Source: Marinitoga sp. 38H-ov
Lineage (GTDB): Bacteria; Thermotogota; Thermotogae; Petrotogales; Petrotogaceae
Assembly: GCF_011057715.1 (NCBI RefSeq)
Contig: NZ_LNGH01000006.1
Location: forward strand, 1 to 64,000
Direction of reading: 5' to 3'
Length of the DNA: 64,000 bases
Each line of letters starts with the position of its first letter. Positions within the stretch are counted from its first letter, which is position 1. Of this stretch, positions 20,968-30,305 are shown in pieces. A model generated the notes under the pieces. That model did no database searches and was not told the DNA's origin. It worked only from the letters and a program-made list of their open reading frames with translations. A program made the translations under genes and the position numbers.

Positions 20968-21025
20968 TTTATTATTACTATACACTACATTTATTATTAC
21001 AATCTGAATATTTAATTTTATAAAA

Positions 21026-21053
21026 AATTGCTCCTTCCGAAGAAGGAGCAATT
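21026..21053 (-). terminator. Terminator after the 5'-nucleotidase gene
   Basis: A 12-bp perfect stem is closed on the minus strand by a C(TTCG)G tetraloop and followed by TTTTTTATAAAAT. It is one of the strongest terminators in the window. Confidence 0.92.
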
Positions 21054-21057
21054 ATAA

Positions 21058-22608
21058 TTATTTTTCAACTACTACTCTTAAAGAATTATCGTAATTTTCA
21101 ATTGTACCTAAATGTTGTATATATTCTTTAACTACATCTGCTACAACAAATCCTGAATCATAACCGTTTGCACCTTTTAACATTGAATATCCATCTCCAC
21201 CACTAGCCATATAATTATTTGTAACTACCTTATATGTTTTATTAAGTACTAATGGTTCATTATTTACCATAACATCATATGCTTTACCATCTTTAATTTT
21301 ATAAGTTAATCCTGCTGTATGTAACCATGCACCTTTACCAGATGGTATTTGTGCAGCATATTCTACAACTTTCATTAATTGTTCTCCTGTAAGTTCTAAT
21401 ACATATGCAGTATTTCCAAATGGTAATACTGTTAAAATATCTCTATATGTTATTGGTCCAGCTTGTATTGAAGCTCTAATTCCACCACCATTTTGTAATG
21501 CAATTTCAGCACCAGTTTTCCATAATAATGCATCTGTAATTAAATGTCCTAAATTTGTATCTCCACTTCTAACATGTGCTCTTTCTCCATCTAACAATAT
21601 CTTTGTTTCTCCAACTACTTTATTTAATTCTTCTGACCCTAATGAATAATAATGATCCGCTATCATTTTTATAAATGGATCTTCAGAAATTGGTTCTGTT
21701 ACAAATTCATACATAGAGTTTCCTTTTTCATCTTTTCCTAAGTATTTTTTCATATTTACTGGAATAGCTGCCCATTCATAATCTACAACTTTTCCATTTT
21801 CAACCCAAAGGTCTAATCTACCTACATATTTACCCCATTCTCCTGCTTGAGCAACAATTGTCTTATTTATATATGCTGCTTTTTCCATTAATGTGTGTGA
21901 ATGACCATCTATAATAACATCTATTCCATCAACTGCTTTTGCTAATTGATCTGATGTTGTATATTCAACACCTAAAGGTTGATATTCTCCACCAAAACCT
22001 AAATGTCCTAATACAACAACTATATCTGCTTTTTCTTTTAATTCAGGTAAGTATTTTTCTACTGTTTCTTTTACATTTAAGAATTTTCCGCCATTTAAAT
22101 GTAATGGTTCTAATACTTGTGTTTGTTCTGTAGTAACACCTAATATAGCTACTTTAATTCCACCAACATTTTTAATAATATATGGTGTAAATAACTGTCT
22201 TCCATCTTTTGTCACAAAGTTAGCGGATAAGAATGGAAATCCTGCATATCTTTGTTGCATTAATGTTGTTTCAATAGGATTGTCAAATTCATGATTCCCC
22301 AATGCCATTGCATCTACACCCATATAATGCAAAGTAACAAAATCAGGAATTGCATCTAACTGATCTGATTCTGGAACTCCTGTATTAACATCTCCTGCAT
22401 GTAAGAACAATACATTTGGATTTACTTCTCTTTCTTGATTAACTAAAGCTGCTATTCTTGCAAAACCACCAATATCAGGATTATGATACTCACTATATGG
22501 CCAAACATGACCATGTGTATCATTTACGTGAAATATAACTAAATGTGTAGGAGCTGCAAATACTACAGCTGTTAATACAGCTAACAATAAAACTAAAAAC
22601 TTTTTCAT
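21058..22608 (-). CDS. Exported 5'-nucleotidase / UshA-like metallophosphoesterase
   Basis: A 516-aa protein with a clear signal peptide ([19 protein letters not shown]). The metallophosphatase domain follows, with [34 protein letters not shown] and DGHSHTLM supplying the two-metal site. The C-terminal 5'-nucleotidase domain (about 335-500) contains [10 protein letters not shown] and [13 protein letters not shown], which bind the nucleotide base. It should hydrolyse extracellular nucleotides to nucleosides in the periplasm, and the purine phosphorylase and deoC in this window can use the products. It is monocistronic or the last gene after the DUF89 gene, and ends at a strong terminator. Confidence 0.93.
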   Translation of the reverse strand: MKKFLVLLLAVLTAVVFAAPTHLVIFHVNDTHGHVWPYSEYHNPDIGGFARIAALVNQEREVNPNVLFLHAGDVNTGVPESDQLDAIPDFVTLHYMGVDAMALGNHEFDNPIETTLMQQRYAGFPFLSANFVTKDGRQLFTPYIIKNVGGIKVAILGVTTEQTQVLEPLHLNGGKFLNVKETVEKYLPELKEKADIVVVLGHLGFGGEYQPLGVEYTTSDQLAKAVDGIDVIIDGHSHTLMEKAAYINKTIVAQAGEWGKYVGRLDLWVENGKVVDYEWAAIPVNMKKYLGKDEKGNSMYEFVTEPISEDPFIKMIADHYYSLGSEELNKVVGETKILLDGERAHVRSGDTNLGHLITDALLWKTGAEIALQNGGGIRASIQAGPITYRDILTVLPFGNTAYVLELTGEQLMKVVEYAAQIPSGKGAWLHTAGLTYKIKDGKAYDVMVNNEPLVLNKTYKVVTNNYMASGGDGYSMLKGANGYDSGFVVADVVKEYIQHLGTIENYDNSLRVVVEK

Positions 22609-22632
22609 CTTTATACCCCCTTAGATAAGATT

Positions 22633-23520
22633 TTATTTTAAGGTTAAAACATTTTCTTGGAAGATTAAGTCCCCCACATTTACATCTAATTCTCTGGAAA
22701 CAACTGGACATTTTGCCATTAATACAAAGAATATTTTATCATTTTCATTGCTTAAACCTTCATAATTCCCTTGACCTTTTGATATAATAATATCTGCTTG
22801 CTTATATGCAATCATAAATTCTTGATTTACATCGCTTAAGATTGTACCAGGTATTTTACTTCCAGAAGATATTACTTCATCTGAGACTTCACCTAATGCA
22901 ACTTCTTTAGCATCTTCTATTGTTACATCATTAATTATTGGTATATCTCTAACAGCAGAAACAACATGCAAATTAGGATACTTTTCTTTAATAAGTTTTA
23001 TAAATAATTTATCTAAAACAACTTCTCCCGCATTATCGTGTATATATAATAATATCTTAGCGTTTTCTAAAGACGCATAAAAAGAGTCAAAACTGTCTAT
23101 AGTAAATTTTTTCATCTTTAAAATATTTTCTAATTCCCATTCGAGTTCTCCAAAAGAATTTTTTACTCCATAATCTATAACATTACCTAAAGCTGATAAT
23201 TTTGCTGCATCCTTTAATGGATTATCAGAACTTTTCAAAAATTTATACATTTCATCAAAAACTTCTAAAAATGTTTCGTTAGATCTTTTCTTTTCTTCCT
23301 TAAAATAATCTGTATTACCTGTATATTCTCCTAATTTTTCATATATTATTTTTGCCATTTCTATAGGTTTCTTACCATATGTTGAATATTTAAGCATTTC
23401 TAATGAAACTTCTCTCATTATTTCAAATTTTTGTTTTTCATCATATTCCTTAAAATTCTTATTAATTATATTCTTTATTTGATCTATTACGCATCCTATA
23501 CATTCATATTTGGCTAACAT
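22633..23520 (-). CDS. DUF89 / ARMT1-like family protein
   Basis: A 295-aa protein of the DUF89 fold, a metal-dependent phosphatase-like family. The N-terminus has CIGCVIDQ, typical of the prokaryotic branch. The centre has LLYIHDNAGEVVLDK with the metal-binding Asp/Asn, and the C-terminal part has IISKGQGNYEGL. Members tested elsewhere act on sugar phosphates or damaged metabolites; the substrate here is unknown. GGGGGTAAT precedes the ATG. The 5'-nucleotidase begins 24 bases downstream, probably in the same transcript. Confidence 0.88.
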   Translation of the reverse strand: MLAKYECIGCVIDQIKNIINKNFKEYDEKQKFEIMREVSLEMLKYSTYGKKPIEMAKIIYEKLGEYTGNTDYFKEEKKRSNETFLEVFDEMYKFLKSSDNPLKDAAKLSALGNVIDYGVKNSFGELEWELENILKMKKFTIDSFDSFYASLENAKILLYIHDNAGEVVLDKLFIKLIKEKYPNLHVVSAVRDIPIINDVTIEDAKEVALGEVSDEVISSGSKIPGTILSDVNQEFMIAYKQADIIISKGQGNYEGLSNENDKIFFVLMAKCPVVSRELDVNVGDLIFQENVLTLK

Positions 23521-23615
23521 ACTATTACCCCCAATAGAGTTTATAGATATTTAAATTATAGGGGTAAAACTTTACATTTTTAAATATTTATATTGAATAT
23601 ACGTTTTAATTTTCA

Positions 23616-24959
23616 TTAACCCTTTACAACTCCAATTGGAACTAATTTTGCTACTTTTTTAGAAATTCCTGATTTTTCAACAACTTTAATAACATCATTT
23701 ATATTTTTATAAACCTCTGGTGCTTCCTCTACTATCGTATTTTTTGACTTTGCCAAAATTATAATATTTTTTTCTTTTAATTCATTTATTACTTCATTAG
23801 CTCTTAAAGATTTTTTAGCTTGTCGTCTTCCTAGAACTCTTCCAGCTCCATGAGCTGACGAACTAAATGCAACTTTAGATGTTCCTAATAATATATAAGA
23901 AGCTCTTCCCATATCTCCAGGAATAATAACTGGTTGACCTTCAAATGCCCTTGTTGCACCTTTCCTATGAACAATTAATTCTATTTCTTTACCATCTACA
24001 ATATGTTTTTCTAATTTCGCTATATTATGAGTAATATCATACAATAATTTAACCTCTAAATTAAACAATTCTTTAAATATTTTTCTTATTTTATGACCAA
24101 TTAACTGCCTATTAGCAAAAGCATAATTTGCTGCTCCATTCATAGCATAAAAATAATTTTGTCCATATTCACTGTTAAATGGCGCATTTATTAATTGCTT
24201 ATCTGGTATATTTTTATTCCATTCCTTTAAATTATCTCTAAATATTTTTATATAATCAGTTGCTATTTGATGACCTAATCCTCTCGAACCAGAATGTATA
24301 GTAAATACCAATTGATCTTTAAATAATCCAAAATCATTATTATATATTTCATCAACTTTTTGAATTTCAATAAAATGATTCCCGGAACCTAATGTACCTA
24401 ATTCATCAGATCCTCTCTTAATAGCTTCAGAACTAATACATTTAAAGTCTGTGTGTATAATTTTACCGCTATCCTCTATATTATTCAAATCTTCTAATAT
24501 TCCATAATTATTATTTAATGCCCAATATGCGCCATTTTCTATAATATTCTTCATTTCTTTTACCGATAGTTTAGTATAATTTCTAGATCCTATCCCTACC
24601 GGTATTTCATTATATATTTTATTAATCAACTTATCTAAATATTTTTCTATTTCAAAATATTTTAACTGTGTAGTCATTACTCTAACTCCACAATTTATAT
24701 CAAAACCAACTCCACCTGGTGATATCACTCCATTTTCCTTATCAAACGCAGCAACTCCACCTATTGGAAAACCATATCCCCAATGTATATCAGGCATACC
24801 ATATGCCGCATCTACAATTCCAGGCAGGGATGCTACATTTATAAGTTGTTCTATAGCTTCAATGTCTGGCTTAGAATCTGTAAAAATTATTGCATCTACA
24901 TTCATTTTTCCAAATTTTTCAACTCTCCATTTATATGGTGACTCTTTAATTAATTTCAT
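23616..24959 (-). CDS. rtcB: RtcB family RNA ligase (short form)
   Basis: A 447-aa RtcB-type ligase that joins 2',3'-cyclic-phosphate or 3'-phosphate RNA to 5'-OH ends using GTP and Mn. Conserved motifs are GVGFDINCGVRVM (metal-binding Cys), GTLGSGNHFIEIQ, FTIHSGSRGLGHQ, HRKGATRAF and SSAHGAGR with the guanylylated-His region. Length fits the short bacterial form. AAGGTGAT precedes the ATG and TGTTATAAT provides an extended -10. No RtcA or tRNA gene is close, so the physiological RNA (repair after ribotoxin cleavage or rRNA healing) is open. Confidence 0.93.
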   Translation of the reverse strand: MKLIKESPYKWRVEKFGKMNVDAIIFTDSKPDIEAIEQLINVASLPGIVDAAYGMPDIHWGYGFPIGGVAAFDKENGVISPGGVGFDINCGVRVMTTQLKYFEIEKYLDKLINKIYNEIPVGIGSRNYTKLSVKEMKNIIENGAYWALNNNYGILEDLNNIEDSGKIIHTDFKCISSEAIKRGSDELGTLGSGNHFIEIQKVDEIYNNDFGLFKDQLVFTIHSGSRGLGHQIATDYIKIFRDNLKEWNKNIPDKQLINAPFNSEYGQNYFYAMNGAANYAFANRQLIGHKIRKIFKELFNLEVKLLYDITHNIAKLEKHIVDGKEIELIVHRKGATRAFEGQPVIIPGDMGRASYILLGTSKVAFSSSAHGAGRVLGRRQAKKSLRANEVINELKEKNIIILAKSKNTIVEEAPEVYKNINDVIKVVEKSGISKKVAKLVPIGVVKG

Positions 24960-24987
24960 AATATCACCTTCATTTATTATCTATGTA

Positions 24988-24996
24988 ATTATAACA
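24988..24996 (-). promoter_or_regulatory. Extended -10 promoter of rtcB
   Basis: The minus strand reads TGTTATAAT about 29 bases before the start codon. It is the TGnTATAAT form seen at several other genes in the window. Confidence 0.55.
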
Positions 24997-25017
24997 TAAA
25001 AATTATATAAAAATAAA

Positions 25018-25031
25018 AGGCCCGTAGGCCT
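25018..25031 (-). terminator. Terminator after the acetate transporter gene
   Basis: On the minus strand AGGCC and GGCCT pair around a 4-base loop and are followed by TTTATTTTTATA. The stem is short but GC-rich. Confidence 0.75.
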
Positions 25032-25032
25032 A

Positions 25033-25602
25033 TTATAATGGTAATACTATTCTACCTAATTTTTCATTTAATACCTCTGCCATTGCTGTATAAATAGCCG
25101 ATGCGCCACATAAAATACCTTCCCAACCTGCAAATGTTTTAATTGCTGCATTTCCTGTAAAATCACCAATTGCTAATAAGAAAAATAATAATGTTAATGT
25201 ACCAAAAACAACTTGAGTTGCTTTATTTCCATTTAATGTTCCTATAAACATAAATAATGTAAATATTCCCCACATTAAAAGATAAAACCCTACAGCAACT
25301 GAAGAGGCTGCTGGTAATCCCATTTTAGGCATTACCCAAATTCCAACTAATGTTAACCAAAATAATCCATATGATGTAAATGCTGTAGCTCCAAATGTAT
25401 TATTCTTTTTCATTTCAAAAATTCCAGCTATTATTTGAGCTAAACCACCATAAAAAATTCCCATTGCCATAATCATAACATTTAATTCAAAAATCCCAGC
25501 ATTATGTAAATTTAATAATACTGTTGTCATTCCAAATCCCATTAATCCTAATGGTGCTGGATTAGCTAATTTTTCTGATATATTTACATTTTTAATTTCC
25601 AT
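25033..25602 (-). CDS. AceP/SatP (GPR1/FUN34/YaaH) acetate-type transporter
   Basis: A 189-aa membrane protein with six predicted helices and the family signature [14 protein letters not shown] at about 16-29. The family carries acetate or succinate, or acts as an anion channel. Acetate is a main fermentation product of Thermotogota, so export is a reasonable role by inference. GGAGGGAT precedes the ATG. It is flanked by terminators on both sides, so it is monocistronic. Confidence 0.92.
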   Translation of the reverse strand: MEIKNVNISEKLANPAPLGLMGFGMTTVLLNLHNAGIFELNVMIMAMGIFYGGLAQIIAGIFEMKKNNTFGATAFTSYGLFWLTLVGIWVMPKMGLPAASSVAVGFYLLMWGIFTLFMFIGTLNGNKATQVVFGTLTLLFFLLAIGDFTGNAAIKTFAGWEGILCGASAIYTAMAEVLNEKLGRIVLPL

Positions 25603-25694
25603 AATATCCCTCCATTTTATTTTTTCAAAGTATTTTAATTTATTTATATTACTTTATTTTGAAAGATTATTACAACTTTGTATTTATAAATTAA

Positions 25695-25714
25695 AAAGGA
25701 CCTAACGGCCCTTT
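25695..25714 (-). terminator. Terminator ending the 18-gene unit after deoC
   Basis: On the minus strand AAAGGGCC pairs with GGTCCTTT (one G-U wobble) around GTTA and is followed by TTAATTTATAAA. The wobble pairs only on the minus strand, so this is a one-way terminator. Confidence 0.8.
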
Positions 25715-25715
25715 A

Positions 25716-26459
25716 TTAATAATCAGAATTAGATTTTCCACCACTAACAATTTGAACTCCAGAACTTGCTCCTATTCTTTCAGCTCCTGCTTTTATCATT
25801 TTTTCAGCATCTTCAAAACTTCTAACTCCACCTGATGCTTTTACTTTTAACGCATCTCCTACTACAAATTTCATTAATGCTACATCTTCAACTGTTGCAC
25901 CACCAGTTCCAAATCCTGTTGATGTTTTTACGAAATGAGCTCCTGCCTCTTTTGAAATAACGCATGCTGCAATTTTTTCTTCTGTTGTCAAATAACATGT
26001 TTCTATAATAACCTTAACGGTTTTTCCTTGTGCAGCTTCAACCACAGCTTTTATTTCATCATAAATATAATTATATTCTTTTGCTTTCAACATTCCAACA
26101 TTTATAACCATATCAAATTCATCAGCACCATCATTTAAAGCTATATCTGTTTCATATGCTTTTACATCTATAGAATTAGCACCTAAAGGAAATCCAATGA
26201 CAGTTGCAACCTTTACATTTGAACCTTTAAGTTCTTCTTTTGCTAATGGAACATATACAGGATTTACACAAACTGAAAAGAAATTATATTCTTTTGCTTC
26301 CTTACATATTCTCTTAATATCTTCTGGAGTTGTGGTTGCTTTTAAAATTGTGTGATCAATATATTTTGCAACATCCTTTGGTTCTAATTTTAAATCTTTT
26401 TCAACCAATTTAAACTCCTTGTTATATCTTTCTATCTCTTTTTGAATTAATAATTCCAC
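25716..26459 (-). CDS. deoC: Deoxyribose-phosphate aldolase
   Basis: A 247-aa class I aldolase that splits 2-deoxyribose-5-phosphate to acetaldehyde and glyceraldehyde-3-phosphate. Motifs: [16 protein letters not shown] near the N-terminus, VIGFPLGAN, the region [10 protein letters not shown], the Schiff-base Lys in [14 protein letters not shown] and KASGGVRS near the end. A GTG at 26468 is in frame but overlaps the ribosome-binding site AGAGGTG; the GTG at 26459 is better spaced. It is the last gene of the long unit. Together with purine phosphorylase it allows deoxynucleoside use. Confidence 0.95.
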   Translation of the reverse strand: MELLIQKEIERYNKEFKLVEKDLKLEPKDVAKYIDHTILKATTTPEDIKRICKEAKEYNFFSVCVNPVYVPLAKEELKGSNVKVATVIGFPLGANSIDVKAYETDIALNDGADEFDMVINVGMLKAKEYNYIYDEIKAVVEAAQGKTVKVIIETCYLTTEEKIAACVISKEAGAHFVKTSTGFGTGGATVEDVALMKFVVGDALKVKASGGVRSFEDAEKMIKAGAERIGASSGVQIVSGGKSNSDY

Positions 26460-26474
26460 ATCATTCACCTCTTT

Positions 26475-27017
26475 CTAAAGTCCTAATTCTTCTGATATTT
26501 CTTTCATTGATTCTATAGATATTTCAAAAAATCTATTTAATTCTATTCCAACTTCTTCTATTTTTTTTATATTTTCTCTATTAGCACCGGCTGCAAATGA
26601 TTTATCTTTAAATTTCTTCTTTAGTGATTTTACCTTTAAATTTTCAATTTTTCTGTCAGGTCTTACATATACTGCTGCTGTAATAAGCCCTGATATTGGA
26701 TCTGCGGAATATAATGCATAATCCAACTTAGTTTTTAATGGAGCATGCTCATTATGAGATAATATTGCATTTTTTTCTTCATCATTTAGTTTATCTCCCA
26801 ATATTTCCACTGTCTTTTTTGCATGTATTTCTGGATCATCTTTTGTATATTCATAATCTAAATCATGTAAAATACCTATAATTTCCCATCTTTTTTCATC
26901 TTCCCCAAATTCTTTTGCGAGCCCTTTCATTATAGCTCCAACTGCAAGACAATGATTTATTAAATTATCTGTTTTTATATGTTCTTTTAATAATCTTATT
27001 GCCTCATCTCTATTCAT
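26475..27017 (-). CDS. HDIG-domain hydrolase-like protein
   Basis: A 180-aa protein of the HD/HDIG family. The metal-binding signature appears as NHCLAVGAIMKGLA, WEIIGILHDLDYEY and ILSHNEHAP (His and Asp ligands). The size and pattern match predicted HD hydrolases often found near nucleotide genes; the substrate, probably a nucleotide or phosphate ester, is unknown. GGGGGAT precedes the ATG. It lies 6 bases upstream of the deoC region and 9 bases downstream of the helical-repeat gene. Confidence 0.85.
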   Translation of the reverse strand: MNRDEAIRLLKEHIKTDNLINHCLAVGAIMKGLAKEFGEDEKRWEIIGILHDLDYEYTKDDPEIHAKKTVEILGDKLNDEEKNAILSHNEHAPLKTKLDYALYSADPISGLITAAVYVRPDRKIENLKVKSLKKKFKDKSFAAGANRENIKKIEEVGIELNRFFEISIESMKEISEELGL

Positions 27018-27026
27018 ATTATCCCC

Positions 27027-28238
27027 CTAATCATTTGTATAATATAATTGACAAGTTCTCCATCCAAACAACATTTTTATACCTTCATAGAAAGGTAAGT
27101 CTATTATAAAATCATATCTTTTTCCTTCTTTACTTTCTAATCTTTGAATTACATTTTTTAATTTATTGTATACCCCTGGACCATATAATTTTGCAACTTT
27201 CCCATTTTTTATTGGTTCCATTGTAAAAGTTTTTAACCCTTTTACATGTGAATCATTTGGGAAAAATACTACTTTTAATTCACCAAACATTTCTGTTAAT
27301 TTTTCAAAATTCTTATTTGCCATTTCTTCATTATTATAGTTGTAGAAACCTAAAAAGCTTATAATAGCTTGTTCAGGTAAATTAGTTTCTGTTTCAAACC
27401 TACCAGAAGTTTCATATTCAAATGCTTCAAGCATTTTCCAGAATTTACAATAATCTGGTGGCACATTTGTTGCTTTTAATTTAGAATATCTTAATAAGCA
27501 GTTGGCACAAGGTATATTGTTTTCAAAATTTTTTCTCATTTGATATAATTTATCGCCTTCTAAAGACATGAAATGTAAGAATCCTTGATATATTGATGCA
27601 AAATATTTTACTTTACCTTGTAAAAATACTTTACTTAAATATTCTTTTGCTTTTACATAATCCTTATCATATAATGAAATAACAAATTGTAATAATGGAT
27701 CATTAGAACTTCTCGCTGCTTCCTCTACTGCTTTATATGCCTTAAAATAATGTCCTTTATACACAGCATTCATTGCTAATAATAAATTGGTATATTTATT
27801 ATTAGGAAATCTTTTAACAGCATTTTCTGCAAAATCATATGCATCATCATGTTTTAATAAAAATTTAGCCATTCCAACATTAAAATAATCTTCTGGAAAT
27901 GATGGATTATCAAGTAAATTTAATACCTCTTCATATTCTTCTTTTAATATATGTGCAACTGCTTGTTGATTAACATATGAACTTTTTGGCTTATTTAATA
28001 ATAACTTTTCTATATGCCTAGCCAATTCTAAATTGCTATTTTTATAATCATAATAATTTAAATCTACAATTGTTTGAATATCGTCAATAGGTATAGATAT
28101 ATACTTTATTTCAATATTAGCTCTTTCGACTGTTTTTTGTTTTTTCTGTTCAATATTTATTCCTTTTCTTCTTAAATCTTTTTCAAATTTTTTCTTTAAT
28201 TTCATTAACGCTTCTAAGTTTTCTGGCATATTATCCAT
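27027..28238 (-). CDS. Helical-repeat (TPR-like) protein of unknown function
   Basis: A 403-aa cytoplasmic protein without signal or membrane segment. After a charged N-terminus (Lys/Glu-rich, to about 45), residues 70-260 show repeated helix pairs with TPR-like spacing, for example EDYFNVGMAKFLLKHDDAYDFAENAVKRFP. Residues 245-275 contain a CANC pair and a later Cys. The C-terminal 100 residues form a different globular domain ending FGWRTCQLYYTND. I do not recognise the family. It overlaps radC by 8 bases, so it is co-transcribed with the DNA-maintenance genes. Confidence 0.75.
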   Translation of the reverse strand: MDNMPENLEALMKLKKKFEKDLRRKGINIEQKKQKTVERANIEIKYISIPIDDIQTIVDLNYYDYKNSNLELARHIEKLLLNKPKSSYVNQQAVAHILKEEYEEVLNLLDNPSFPEDYFNVGMAKFLLKHDDAYDFAENAVKRFPNNKYTNLLLAMNAVYKGHYFKAYKAVEEAARSSNDPLLQFVISLYDKDYVKAKEYLSKVFLQGKVKYFASIYQGFLHFMSLEGDKLYQMRKNFENNIPCANCLLRYSKLKATNVPPDYCKFWKMLEAFEYETSGRFETETNLPEQAIISFLGFYNYNNEEMANKNFEKLTEMFGELKVVFFPNDSHVKGLKTFTMEPIKNGKVAKLYGPGVYNKLKNVIQRLESKEGKRYDFIIDLPFYEGIKMLFGWRTCQLYYTND

Positions 28239-28890
28239 TTTTCATCACCTTTCTTCCCATTTTAAAGCTATAATATTCAGATTTACCAAATATTATATGA
28301 TCAGATAATTTAATCCCCAATATTTCTCCACTATCCTCTATTTTTTTTGTTATATCTATATCAATCATGCTTGGAGCACTATCTCCAGATGGATGATTAT
28401 GAACAATAATAATAGATACCGCATTGTTTTTTATTGCAATCTTAAAAACATCTCTTGGATGTAGTATAGAACTATTTACTGTACCAATACTAATAGTGTC
28501 TATTGATATAGGATTTAATTTGCTATTTAAAGATATACATTTTACTATTTCTTTTTCTGAAAATACCATTTCATCATATAATGTATAATATACCTTTTCC
28601 GGAGAATCAAATTTTAACTCTTCTTTCTTTAAAGCTTCCTTATGAAATCTTATTCCCAATTCAAACACAGCTTTTAAAGTTATTGCTGTTACTTCTCCAA
28701 TACCTTCTATATTACATAGTTCTTCAATATCCATGTAAAATAAATCCTTTAGAGAATAGTTATTTGAAATTTCTTTGGAAATATCAAATACATTTTTCTC
28801 TTTTGTTCCTTTTCTTATTATAATTGCTATTAATTCGTTGATAGTTAATTCTTTAGGTCCATATTTTAAAAGTTTTTCTCTAGGCAACAT
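28231..28890 (-). CDS. radC: RadC family JAB-domain protein
   Basis: A 219-aa protein. The N-terminal helix-hairpin-helix region starts with PREKLLKYGPKELTINELIAI and includes IEELCNIEGIGEVTA. The C-terminal JAMM/MPN metalloprotease-like domain has the complete signature VHNHPSGDSAPS. The historical role in DNA repair is disputed and the biochemical activity is uncertain. The start overlaps the end of maf by 25 bases and the ribosome-binding site is weak, so it may depend on coupling. Confidence 0.93.
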   Translation of the reverse strand: MLPREKLLKYGPKELTINELIAIIIRKGTKEKNVFDISKEISNNYSLKDLFYMDIEELCNIEGIGEVTAITLKAVFELGIRFHKEALKKEELKFDSPEKVYYTLYDEMVFSEKEIVKCISLNSKLNPISIDTISIGTVNSSILHPRDVFKIAIKNNAVSIIIVHNHPSGDSAPSMIDIDITKKIEDSGEILGIKLSDHIIFGKSEYYSFKMGRKVMKNG

Positions 28891-29438
28891 AATCCATTAT
28901 TATACAAATAATTAAATATTTTATTTAAAGGTAATCCCATAACATTATAATAATCACCATTAATTCTTTCAACAAATGCACCTGCAAAATCTTGAATACC
29001 ATAACCTCCAGCTTTATCTAAAGGGTTATATTTATCAATATAAAATTTTATTATATTATCATCTAATCTTAAAAAATACACTTCTGTAATATCTTCTATA
29101 GTATATATTTCATCTATTGTTCTAAATGTAACCCCTGTAATAACCTTATGCATATTTCCAGATAATTTTTTCAACATATTAAATGCTTCAATTTTATCTT
29201 TTGGTTTTCCAAGTATTTCATTATTAAAACTAACAATTGTATCTGCGGTTATTAGCAATTCATTCTCTGATATATATATATCTTTAGACTTTTTATAACT
29301 TAATTCTTTTGCATATTCTACCGGATCTTTTTTAAAGCTAATTTCTTCTGTATTAGAAACTCTTACTTCAAAATCTATTCCTAATTTTAATAATAATTCC
29401 CTTCTTCTTGGTGATCCAGATCCTAATATTATTTTCAA
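28866..29438 (-). CDS. maf: Maf family nucleotide pyrophosphatase
   Basis: A 190-aa protein that hydrolyses non-canonical or dTTP/UTP nucleotides to monophosphates. The N-terminal IILGSGSPRRRELL is diagnostic. Other family motifs are ITADTIVSFNNEILGKP and DKAGGYGIQDFAGAFVERI. Length is normal. Its ATG overlaps the stop of the Gx transporter gene by four bases. Confidence 0.95.
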   Translation of the reverse strand: MKIILGSGSPRRRELLLKLGIDFEVRVSNTEEISFKKDPVEYAKELSYKKSKDIYISENELLITADTIVSFNNEILGKPKDKIEAFNMLKKLSGNMHKVITGVTFRTIDEIYTIEDITEVYFLRLDDNIIKFYIDKYNPLDKAGGYGIQDFAGAFVERINGDYYNVMGLPLNKIFNYLYNNGLCCLEKNF

Positions 29439-29932
29439 TTCTTAACACTCCTAAAAACAGATTTAACAATTACAGCATTAGCAATTGCAGAAAATGTTCC
29501 AAATATCAACATTTGAGGCAAATACCAAAATATACCTACAGACTTAACTATAAAAAGCCATCCAAAAATTAACTGAGACAAATTATTAAATATTGCTCCA
29601 AATTCACTTATTCCTATTATACCAAATTTTTTCGATTTTACAATTAAATACATTACAAATGTTGCAACTAAACTACCTATTAATCCCATAAAAAATGTTG
29701 GGCTTAAAAATTTGCCAGATAATAATGATCCTAATATACTTTTAAATATTGCTATATATAATCCATTTATTAAAATTTCATCATAATTCAAAGAATATAA
29801 TATGGCAAAATTTGAAAAACCCCATCTTGCTCCCGGTAAGGGTATAGGAAAAGGAACTAATGTTTCTAAATAATATACAGCTGAAGACAATGCTGTTAAT
29901 ATTGCCAATTTAGGAATATTATTTTTTACCAT
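29435..29932 (-). CDS. Gx transporter family membrane protein (EetB/HepS-like annotation group)
   Basis: A 165-aa membrane protein with about five helices and the family start NIPKLAILTALSSAVYYLE, followed by PFPIPLPGARWGFSNFAIL. This family is commonly labelled heptaprenyl diphosphate synthase component I, but its fold resembles ECF-type S components. It is encoded directly after a NusG domain II protein and ApbE, a grouping also seen in flavin-based extracytosolic electron-transfer loci. A quinone or flavin transport role is inferred only from this context. Confidence 0.8.
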   Translation of the reverse strand: MVKNNIPKLAILTALSSAVYYLETLVPFPIPLPGARWGFSNFAILYSLNYDEILINGLYIAIFKSILGSLLSGKFLSPTFFMGLIGSLVATFVMYLIVKSKKFGIIGISEFGAIFNNLSQLIFGWLFIVKSVGIFWYLPQMLIFGTFSAIANAVIVKSVFRSVKN

Positions 29933-30297
29933 GAAATTATGTCAACTCCTGTTTTTTTATCTTTTCCAATAGGTTTTACAACAACTTTATTTGGTAAACA
30001 TATTATTTCTTGAGAAGAATTATCTACCCACCCTGTATATTCACATGTTTTTAAAGGACAATCTGCTTCTATAACTCTTACTTTTTCACCGTTATATACA
30101 ACTTTTAGTTTGTAATCACCATCATCTCCGTATACAGAATATGTCCCTGGTTTAGTTATTTTCATAATTTCTTTACCAGCTAAATATATGTTTGCTCCTT
30201 TTAACTCATTTTTTAATGTACTTTGAATAATAATAGCTGTAGCCGATATAATTAAAATAATGATAATAAATAATACATCTTTTATTTTTTTACTCAT
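29926..30297 (-). CDS. NusG domain II-containing membrane-anchored protein
   Basis: A 123-aa protein with an N-terminal membrane anchor (about 6-25) and an extracytosolic domain of the NusG-II type. The family pattern is visible as a beta-rich segment with VRVIEADCPLKTCEYTG and a C-terminal IICLPNKVVVKP. The paired Cys residues (DCPLKTC) suggest a disulfide or metal site. It overlaps the Gx gene by 7 bases and follows apbE by 8. EetA-type proteins of Gram-positive electron-transfer loci share this domain as far as I recall. Confidence 0.85.
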   Translation of the reverse strand: MSKKIKDVLFIIIILIISATAIIIQSTLKNELKGANIYLAGKEIMKITKPGTYSVYGDDGDYKLKVVYNGEKVRVIEADCPLKTCEYTGWVDNSSQEIICLPNKVVVKPIGKDKKTGVDIISW

Positions 30298-30305
30298 AAT
30301 TTCAC

